From NCBI GenBank assembly GCA_964592455.1, contig CAZQDQ010000009.1:1-16434 (forward strand): a stretch of 16,434 bases of DNA. The letters are read 5' to 3'. The notes under the pieces were generated by a model, which searched no databases, had not been told where the DNA came from, and saw only the letters and a list, made by a program, of their open reading frames with translations. A program made the position numbers and the translations under genes. Positions 1 through 5,965 of the stretch are shown in pieces. The stretch comes from MFAQ01 sp964592455 (GTDB lineage: Bacteria; Patescibacteriota; Microgenomatia; UBA1400; MFAQ01). Every line of letters begins with the position of its first letter. Positions within the stretch are counted from its first letter, which is position 1.

Positions 1-1655
1 AGGGCGGTTGGAGTGCGCAAAAAACCTTCCTTATCGGCGTCTAGGATAGCAACTAGAGATACTTCTGGTAAGTCCAAGCCTTCGCGCAGCAGATTAATCC
101 CAATTAGGCAATCAAACTCTCCATTTCTAAGTTTATCCAAAATATCGGCTCTATCTAAAGTGTGAATGTCAGAGTGAAGATACTCAGCTTGCAAATGATA
201 TTTTTCTTTGAGGTGATCAGAAAGGTCCTCAGCCATTTTTTTGGTCAAAGTGAGTATTAAAGTTCTCTCCCCTTTTTCTTTTTTCATTAAAACTTCCTTG
301 GTGAGATCATCTACTTGACCTTTGCTGGGACGGACGGAAATGATGGGATCTAGTAGCCCAGTAGGACGAATAAGTTGCTCGGCTACGGTGGGAATTTGAC
401 TGGTTTTGGAAAGAGATAGTTCGTGATCGCTGGGAGTGGCTGAAACATATAATTTAAGTGGTGTGCGAGATTGGAATTCTGTGTAAGTTAAAGGCCTATT
501 GTCTTTGGCGCTTGGCAAACGAAAACCAAAATTTATTAGGTTTTCTTTTCGGGCTTGGTCGCCGTTATACATACCACGAATTTGGGGAAGAGAAATGTGG
601 GACTCGTCGATTACCGTTAAAAAACCTGACTTATTAAATTTTTTGGCATTGTAGTGGAAGTATTCCAATAGAGAATAGGGGGCATCGCCTGGTTGACGGC
701 CGTCGAAGTAGCGAGAATAATTTTCAATACCACTGACAAAACCAGCTTCCTCCAGCATTCCTAGGTCATAGTTTACTTTTTGCTCTAGTCTGTAGGCTTC
801 TATGGTCTTTTCCTCGCTCTTAAATTTTTCAATTTGTTTTTGCAGGTCAGCGCGAATTTGGATAAAAGCTTCCGTTTGGGTTTTGGGGTTGGTGATAAAT
901 AGTTTGGCTGGGTGAATAGTAAGAAAGTCTTTATAATTTTTTTCGTTGTCGGTTTCTTCGAGTTTGGTGTAGTTAAAGGGATCTAAAATTTCGTAGCTTA
1001 CTAATGTTTTGTCGTCAAATTCTAGGGAAATAATGCAGTCTTTGTAGGAGGGATATAGTTGGACATTGTTGCCGACAGCTCGAAAGTAACCACGACTTAG
1101 TTCGGAATTAGTTCGGCTGTACTGCATGTCAGTAAGGCGCATAAGAACAGTATCACGAGAAATTATTTGTCCCTTAACAAGCATTAGTAAATTGGCTTCT
1201 TGGTCAGTTGGCGAGCCGATGTTATAAATGCAAGAAACAGAGGCAACTACAATAGTGTCAGGCCGAGACAGTAGGTTTGCGGTAGTAGTTAGTCTAAATT
1301 TATCAATTTCTGGGTTGATATCTGCCTCTTTTTCGATATAAGTGTCGGTGGCAGGGATGTAGGCCTCTGGCTGATAATAGTCGTAATAACTGACAAAATA
1401 AGAGACAGCATTGTCAGGGAAAAAGTCTCGAAATTCTTGGTAGAGTTGGGAGGCCAAGGTCTTGTTGTGACAGATAACTAAGGTGGGTAATTGTGTTTTT
1501 TGGATAATATTGGCAACGGTAAAAGTTTTGCCACTGCCGGTAACGCCCAAAAGAGTTTGATGTGGGTTTTGCTGGCTGATGCTATTACTTAGAGTTTCAA
1601 TAGCAGTTGGCTGATCCCCTGTTGGCTGGTAGTCGGATTTGAGTTTGAATTCCAT
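1..1655 (-). CDS. uvrB: Excinuclease ABC subunit B, C-terminal part cut off by window edge
   Basis: UvrB is the DNA-damage-verifying helicase-like subunit of nucleotide excision repair: it is loaded by UvrA and recruits UvrC. I translated the minus strand from ATG at 1655-1653; it stays open to base 1, giving 551 full codons of a protein usually near 660-680. Visible motifs are the N-terminal YQPTGDQPTAI, Walker A GVTGSGKT (about residues 37-44), the damage-probing beta-hairpin region SYYDYYQPEAYIP, the DESHISLPQIRGMYNGD helicase segment, and near the edge LREGLDLPEVSLVAILDADK. The last helicase motif (usually QTIGRAARN) and the C-terminal UVR domain lie outside the window. No Shine-Dalgarno precedes the start. 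The gene diverges from lexA across 83 bp, suggesting SOS control, which is inferred. Identity is secure. Confidence 0.97.
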   Translation of the reverse strand, partial: MEFKLKSDYQPTGDQPTAIETLSNSISQQNPHQTLLGVTGSGKTFTVANIIQKTQLPTLVICHNKTLASQLYQEFRDFFPDNAVSYFVSYYDYYQPEAYIPATDTYIEKEADINPEIDKFRLTTTANLLSRPDTIVVASVSCIYNIGSPTDQEANLLMLVKGQIISRDTVLMRLTDMQYSRTNSELSRGYFRAVGNNVQLYPSYKDCIISLEFDDKTLVSYEILDPFNYTKLEETDNEKNYKDFLTIHPAKLFITNPKTQTEAFIQIRADLQKQIEKFKSEEKTIEAYRLEQKVNYDLGMLEEAGFVSGIENYSRYFDGRQPGDAPYSLLEYFHYNAKKFNKSGFLTVIDESHISLPQIRGMYNGDQARKENLINFGFRLPSAKDNRPLTYTEFQSRTPLKLYVSATPSDHELSLSKTSQIPTVAEQLIRPTGLLDPIISVRPSKGQVDDLTKEVLMKKEKGERTLILTLTKKMAEDLSDHLKEKYHLQAEYLHSDIHTLDRADILDKLRNGEFDCLIGINLLREGLDLPEVSLVAILDADKEGFLRTPTA

Positions 1656-1704
1656 TGATTATATTTTCGCATATTTTTAACTTGAAGTCTTTGGGTTTTA
1701 TTGG

Positions 1705-1732
1705 TTGACATTTGGGTATTATTTGGTAAAGT
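1705..1732 (+). promoter_or_regulatory. lexA promoter, predicted leaderless
   Basis: There is a perfect -35 TTGACA (1705-1710), a 16-bp spacer and a -10 TAAAGT (1727-1732). Exactly 6 nt separate the -10 from the lexA ATG at 1739, so the predicted transcription start falls on the A of the start codon. A LexA operator is expected in the 83-bp uvrB-lexA gap for autoregulation, but I could not identify a convincing palindrome there. Confidence 0.6.
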
Positions 1733-1738
1733 GAATGT

Positions 1739-2359
1739 ATGGCAGTCACACTATACAAAAGACAAAGGCAGATTGTCGAGTTTATTTCTCAGTTTATTCA
1801 AAAGAATGGTTATTCTCCTACTCTTTCAGAAATTGCCGAGGCTATAGGGGTTTCATCTTTGGCTACTATTCACGAGCATTTGCAGGCGTTGGAAAAGAAG
1901 GGGGTAATAAGAAAGTTTGATGGAGCTATCCGCGGCATAGAGTTGGTTGACAGGCCAAGTGTGGAGGCTTCTTCCTTAGAACTGCCAATTTTAGGGTTTA
2001 TTGCAGCTGGTAGACCGATTGAGCCGATTACAGACCCAAACGCATCTATCCGAGTTTCCTCTTCAATGGTGTCAGGAAAGAAACGTGCTTTTGTTTTGCA
2101 AGTTAAGGGTGATTCGATGATTGAGGAAGGAATTTTTAACCAGGACTATGTAATTATCGAGGAATGTGACGCAACCGTGGTTAAGGATGGCGACATTGTA
2201 GTAGCATTGCTAGAAAATGGTTTGGCGACGTTGAAGAGATTTTTTAGAGAGAGAACAAGAGTTAGACTAGAGCCTGCAAACTCAGCTATGTCTCCTATTT
2301 TTGCTATCAATGTAAAGGTGCAAGGAAAGTGTGTGGGGGTGATACGCAAGTTTGCTTAG
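1739..2359 (+). CDS. lexA: LexA repressor, SOS response regulator
   Basis: LexA represses SOS genes and is inactivated by RecA-stimulated self-cleavage. The 206 residues are close to the usual 200-230. An N-terminal winged-helix domain (about 1-70) carries the typical start RQRQIVEFISQFIQKNGYSPT and the SEIAEAIGVSS helix-turn-helix. The C-terminal S24 protease domain has the Ala90-Gly91 cleavage bond (FIAAGRP), the catalytic Ser126 in GDSM and the catalytic Lys166 in ATLKRF, so it should be self-cleaving. ATG 1739 is chosen because translation from it reproduces the family N terminus and because promoter spacing puts transcription start there. The ATG at 1735 is in another frame. rsmI follows 3 nt after the stop, so the two are probably co-transcribed. 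uvrB diverges upstream. Confidence 0.97.
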   Translation: MAVTLYKRQRQIVEFISQFIQKNGYSPTLSEIAEAIGVSSLATIHEHLQALEKKGVIRKFDGAIRGIELVDRPSVEASSLELPILGFIAAGRPIEPITDPNASIRVSSSMVSGKKRAFVLQVKGDSMIEEGIFNQDYVIIEECDATVVKDGDIVVALLENGLATLKRFFRERTRVRLEPANSAMSPIFAINVKVQGKCVGVIRKFA

Positions 2360-2362
2360 TTT

Positions 2363-3064
2363 ATGAAACTAAAGATTGTGGGGTTGCCAATTGGAAACAT
2401 AGAAGATATTTCTTTGCGTGCCCTAAGAACTCTTAAAGAAACAAAGTTTGTTATCTGTGAGGACAGTAGGATGTTTAATAACCTTTGGATGAAGCTTAGA
2501 CAAATGGATTTGGTAGAAAACTTTTCTGGACGGATTAAATTTGTTAATGATTTTAACGAGTACAAGACTCTCCCTAGGCTTTTGGAAGAAATGGACCTGT
2601 TAGAAGAAGCCGTTTTGGTTTCGGATGCGGGTATGCCGCTGATCTCCGACCCTGGCTACAAAATGGTTTCTGAGGGTATTAAAAGAGGTTGGGAAGTGTC
2701 TGTTGTCCCTGGACCTACAGCTGAGAGTGCCGCTTTGACTGTTTCTGGTCTACCTACAGACAAATATTTATTTTTGGGTTTTTTGCCAAAGACAGGTGGT
2801 AAAAGAAAGTCGATACTGGAAAACACTAAAAAGATGCATGACTTGCAGAAATTTAGCGTAGTTATTTATGAGTCTGCGGTTAGGCTGGAGAAGCTTTTAC
2901 CGGACATACTAGATGTGTTTGGTGAAGAAGTGAAAATTTGTTTAGCTGTAGATATGACAAAAGTATCGGAAAAAATTATCAGAGGGAATATTTTAGAGGT
3001 TATAGAGAAAGCCAAAGTCTTAAAGGGTAAAGGCGAAGTGACTTTGATCTTAGCCAATAATTAA
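2363..3064 (+). CDS. rsmI: 16S rRNA 2'-O-ribose C1402 methyltransferase
   Basis: RsmI methylates the 2'-OH of C1402 in the 16S rRNA decoding centre using S-adenosylmethionine. It belongs to the tetrapyrrole-methylase fold. The protein shows the N-terminal GLPIGNIEDISLRALRTL (7-24), CEDSR (32-36), SDAGMPLISDPGYK (87-100), and VPGPTAESAALTVSGLP (115-131) followed by FLGFLPK, all typical of RsmI/YraL. At 233 residues it is shorter than the roughly 285-residue E. coli enzyme and ends about where the methylase core ends, so the small C-terminal domain of longer homologues appears absent. The ATG is 3 nt after the lexA stop with no Shine-Dalgarno, suggesting coupled translation. The last 15 nt overlap the end of convergent gpmI. 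Confidence 0.95.
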   Translation: MKLKIVGLPIGNIEDISLRALRTLKETKFVICEDSRMFNNLWMKLRQMDLVENFSGRIKFVNDFNEYKTLPRLLEEMDLLEEAVLVSDAGMPLISDPGYKMVSEGIKRGWEVSVVPGPTAESAALTVSGLPTDKYLFLGFLPKTGGKRKSILENTKKMHDLQKFSVVIYESAVRLEKLLPDILDVFGEEVKICLAVDMTKVSEKIIRGNILEVIEKAKVLKGKGEVTLILANN

Positions 3065-4555
3065 GTTATTGCCGGTCATTTCGACTGGTTTTTCGATTTC
3101 TAGTATTTTGAGTATGGTAGGGGCAACGTCGCCAAGCTTACCCGGTACCAATTTAAATTGGTTGTCTAAGGGGTGGTAAATAATCAGTGGTACCAGGGAA
3201 GCAGAGTGTTCGGTGTCTATGTTGCCAGTTTGTTGGTTTATTAACTCTTCGGCATTTCCATGGTCGGCTGTTATTACTAAATAAGAGTTGGTTTCCTTTG
3301 CTAAATTGATGAGTTCGCCTATAGCTTGGTCAGCTGCTTTAACTGCATCAATTGTTTTATCAAATTTACCTGTATGGGCGACCATGTCTGGGCAAGCAAT
3401 GTTTATTAGACCAAACGGATAATTTGCAATTTTAAAATTTTCGGAGAACTTACCAACCAACTTTTCGGTGGACATAGCGGGGGTTAAGTCATAGGTAGGT
3501 ACTTTTGGCGAGTCTACAAACTCTCTGTCTTCACCTACAAAGGCATTTTCAGATTGGCCATTAAAAAAGTAGGTTACCATAGCAATTTTTTCTGTCTCTG
3601 CCATGCGGAGTTGCTTTAAACCGTTTTCTGAAATAATTTCTCCTAATGTTTTGGTAACCACAGTAGATTCAAAAATAGTAGGATTTGTAAATTCTTTTTT
3701 GTAAGGAGTCATGGTAATAAATTTTTGATTAGGTAGTGGGTTGTGGAGAAAAATTTCAGTTAGCTGTCTTGGTCTGTCTGTTCGAAAGTTAAAGAAACAA
3801 ACTACGTCGCCAGCTTTTACTCTGGTGTTTTTAAACTCATGATTAATAGCTGTTGGTTCGATAAACTCGTCAAAAATATTTTTAGCGTACTGACTGCTAA
3901 TAAAGTCCTGACTATTTAAACTACTGTTTTTGTCCCCCTGTACTAGGCAGTTATAGGCAGTTTGAGTTCTTTCTATTCTCATGTCTCTGTCCATAGCATA
4001 GTACCTGCCCATCAGTGAGGCGATTTGGCCAACACCGATTTCATTTATCTTTTCTTCCACTCTTTCAATTTGGTTAAGGGCGTCGTTTGGCGGACTATCT
4101 CTGCCATCTGTAATTAAATGAAGATAAACCTTTTTGATACCTTGTTTTTTGGCAAATAACATCAAAGCGAATAAGTGGTCATTGCTGGCATGAACTCCAG
4201 AAGCCCCAACTAAACCGAGCAGATGAAGATTGGAACCAAAGCTTTTTATATGTCGAACAGCTGAGAGGAGTGTCTGATTGGTAAAAAAACTGCCATCAGC
4301 GATACTCATGTTAATTAAAGAAAGGTCTTGGTAGACTGTTCGACCAGCACCAATATTCAGATGACCAGTTTCGCTGTTACCGTCCATTCCTTCGGGTAGT
4401 CCCACGGCAGGGCCAGCAGCTTTTAAAGTTGTATTGGGGGAGTTTTGAATTAAAAAATTATATGTTTGAGGGTTAGCCTTGGCTATGGCGTTGCCCGCAG
4501 AATCTGGAGCAATGCCCCAACCGTCGAGGATGCAAAGGATACATTTTTTGGTCAT
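3050..4555 (-). CDS. gpmI: 2,3-bisphosphoglycerate-independent phosphoglycerate mutase
   Basis: This enzyme interconverts 3- and 2-phosphoglycerate with two metal ions (usually Mn) and a phosphoserine intermediate; it acts in the cytoplasm. The 501-residue length is normal. Features are the metal-binding DGWG at 11-14, the phosphorylated Ser61 in GNSETGHLNIGAGR, the ITDGRDSPP segment, GRYYAMDRD (family GRYYAMDRD), and the C-terminal metal-site motif TADHGNAE with later HS. ATG 4555 gives the conserved hydrophobic first strand directly. It is the last gene of the SIS-ppsA-eno-gpmI run, 89 bp after eno. That gap is AT-rich with weak hairpins and a U-rich stretch right before the ATG; no Shine-Dalgarno is seen. 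Its end overlaps the end of rsmI. Confidence 0.97.
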   Translation of the reverse strand: MTKKCILCILDGWGIAPDSAGNAIAKANPQTYNFLIQNSPNTTLKAAGPAVGLPEGMDGNSETGHLNIGAGRTVYQDLSLINMSIADGSFFTNQTLLSAVRHIKSFGSNLHLLGLVGASGVHASNDHLFALMLFAKKQGIKKVYLHLITDGRDSPPNDALNQIERVEEKINEIGVGQIASLMGRYYAMDRDMRIERTQTAYNCLVQGDKNSSLNSQDFISSQYAKNIFDEFIEPTAINHEFKNTRVKAGDVVCFFNFRTDRPRQLTEIFLHNPLPNQKFITMTPYKKEFTNPTIFESTVVTKTLGEIISENGLKQLRMAETEKIAMVTYFFNGQSENAFVGEDREFVDSPKVPTYDLTPAMSTEKLVGKFSENFKIANYPFGLINIACPDMVAHTGKFDKTIDAVKAADQAIGELINLAKETNSYLVITADHGNAEELINQQTGNIDTEHSASLVPLIIYHPLDNQFKLVPGKLGDVAPTILKILEIEKPVEMTGNNLIIG

Positions 4556-4557
4556 AC

Positions 4558-4613
4558 AAAAAAAATAAAAAACTCAAAGTTGAGAAACTTCCAAAAATCA
4601 AAATATTGATTTT
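4558..4613 (-). promoter_or_regulatory. eno-gpmI spacer: weak hairpins and U-rich leader (possible attenuator)
   Basis: Read on the minus strand after the eno stop, the 89-bp gap holds an 8-bp AT-only stem (arms 4594-4601 and 4606-4613, 4-nt loop). Two mutually exclusive short stems follow: AAGTT/AACTT (4577-4581 with 4586-4590), and CTCA/TGAG (4573-4576 with 4581-4584). The latter is followed by a nearly unbroken run of U up to the gpmI start. The layout resembles a weak terminator with an alternative fold, so it could lower gpmI expression relative to eno, but the stems are short and AU-rich. Confidence 0.35.
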
Positions 4614-4644
4614 CTGTTTTTATTAAGTTCATATAAAGACTTAT

Positions 4645-5910
4645 TTATGGGTTGTTTTGGAGAAATTCTTGGATATAAAGCAGTCTGTTATATTTAGCAA
4701 CTCTCTCTCCTCTGCCAGGAGCACCAAATTTAACAAAATCAGCGCCAACGCCAACAGCTAAGTCAGCTAAGAAATCCTCTTCTGTGTCACCAGAGCGGTG
4801 AGAAATAATTACAGACATGTTGTTTTCTTTGGCTAATTTAATAGTTTGCAGTGTTTCTGAAACAGTACCCACTTGATTTGGTTTAATCAAAATAGCATTG
4901 CAGGCATTTGTTTCAATGGCTTGAGTTAGTCTCCTTTTTTTGGTAACTAGCAGGTCGTCTCCGACAACCATAATTTGCTTACCCATAAGTGAGTGAAAGT
5001 TACTCCAACTGCTCCAATCGTCTTCAGCAAATGGATCCTCGATAGAAAGCAAGTTATATTTGTGATAAAGGTCATTTAAAAAGCTGCCAAACTGTTCACC
5101 ATTCATTGGCTCTTTATTGTCAGTGATTGAAATTTTGCCATTGCTAAAAAGGCTGGAAGCGGCAATGTCTAGGCCTATGTAAACATCATCATTTATTTTG
5201 AATGGACTAGACTCTATTGCTTCAACTAGCAGTTCAATAGCATCGGTGTTAGAAAAAAGATTGGGGGCAAAACCTCCTTCGTCCCCCACGGAGTGAATAG
5301 CTTTTTTTTCTATTAGAATTTTTTTTAGAAGGTGATAAAGTTCGGTGCCCATTTCCAAGCTCTCTGAAAAAAGTTTTCGGCTGGAAGGAATACAGTGAAA
5401 CTCCTGAAATTGTAAGTTACCTGCTCCGTGCCGTCCGCCGTTGATCAGATTAAAAATAGGAGTGGGCATTCTGGTTGCTGTTGGCTTTACCAAGCCATAT
5501 TTTAGTGATGTGTACTGGAAGGCTTGTAAGTTATTACAGGCGGCACCAAGCTCAAAACAAGCCTGTGAGACAGAAAGAATGGCATTTGCGCCAAGTTTTG
5601 ATTTGTCTTCTGTTCTATCCAAATTAATTAAGGTTTGATCTAACTCACCTTGTTTTTGGGGATCCAAGCCAATAATAGCTTTAGCGATAATTTGATTAAC
5701 ATTAGCAACTGCTTTTAACACCCCCATGCCGTCGTAGCGACTTTTGTCACCATCACGCAATTCCTTGGACTCATATTTACCAGTGGAAGCGCCGCTCGGA
5801 ATGGAGGCAACTGCGCCGAAGCCGTCGTCAGTCCAAATGGAGGTTTCTAAAGTGGGGTTGCCACGAGAGTCCAATATTTCTCGGGCGTAAACAGTTTTGA
5901 TTTTTGACAT
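4645..5910 (-). CDS. eno: Enolase (phosphopyruvate hydratase)
   Basis: Enolase dehydrates 2-phosphoglycerate to phosphoenolpyruvate with Mg2+ in the cytoplasm. The 421 residues match the family length. Visible are AREILDSRGNPT at the N terminus, the mobile loop SIPSGASTGKYE (37-48), VGDEGGFAPN with the general-acid Glu211, metal ligands Asp248 (GLDIAAS), Glu291 (SIEDPF) and Asp318 (VGDDL), the catalytic Lys343 in LIKPNQVGT, and SHRSGDTEE with His371 and Arg372-Ser373. All key residues are present. It lies 55 nt downstream of ppsA and upstream of gpmI, so three consecutive reactions of lower glycolysis are grouped. The ATG at 5910 is preceded by three tandem copies of an octamer and a T-run rather than a Shine-Dalgarno. 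Confidence 0.98.
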   Translation of the reverse strand: MSKIKTVYAREILDSRGNPTLETSIWTDDGFGAVASIPSGASTGKYESKELRDGDKSRYDGMGVLKAVANVNQIIAKAIIGLDPQKQGELDQTLINLDRTEDKSKLGANAILSVSQACFELGAACNNLQAFQYTSLKYGLVKPTATRMPTPIFNLINGGRHGAGNLQFQEFHCIPSSRKLFSESLEMGTELYHLLKKILIEKKAIHSVGDEGGFAPNLFSNTDAIELLVEAIESSPFKINDDVYIGLDIAASSLFSNGKISITDNKEPMNGEQFGSFLNDLYHKYNLLSIEDPFAEDDWSSWSNFHSLMGKQIMVVGDDLLVTKKRRLTQAIETNACNAILIKPNQVGTVSETLQTIKLAKENNMSVIISHRSGDTEEDFLADLAVGVGADFVKFGAPGRGERVAKYNRLLYIQEFLQNNP

Positions 5911-5919
5911 ATTTTAAAA

Positions 5920-5943
5920 AACTCAAGAACTCAAAAACTCAAG
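5920..5943 (-). repeat. Three tandem copies of an 8-nt unit in the eno leader
   Basis: On the plus strand AACTCAAG, AACTCAAA and AACTCAAG follow each other with exact 8-nt period (5920-5943); on the transcribed strand they read as TTGAGTT-rich RNA just upstream of the eno ATG. A fourth copy (AACTCAAA, 4571-4578) sits in the same place before gpmI. Next to the array is the 10-nt palindrome ATCTCGAGAT (5944-5953). In the RNA, CTCGA can pair with the first TTGAG and is followed by a U-run, giving a weak terminator-like hairpin between ppsA and eno. Confidence 0.6.
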
Positions 5944-5965
5944 ATCTCGAGATTTAGTGTTATTT

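Noticed and set aside
1658..1663. Perfect TATAAT on the minus strand just before uvrB
   Set aside because: Only 2 nt separate it from the ATG, too short for transcription to start at or before the start codon, and the downstream residues match the conserved UvrB N terminus.
5920..5943. Possible CRISPR-like or larger repeat array
   Set aside because: The unit is 8 nt with no spacers and only three copies; it is a simple tandem repeat.
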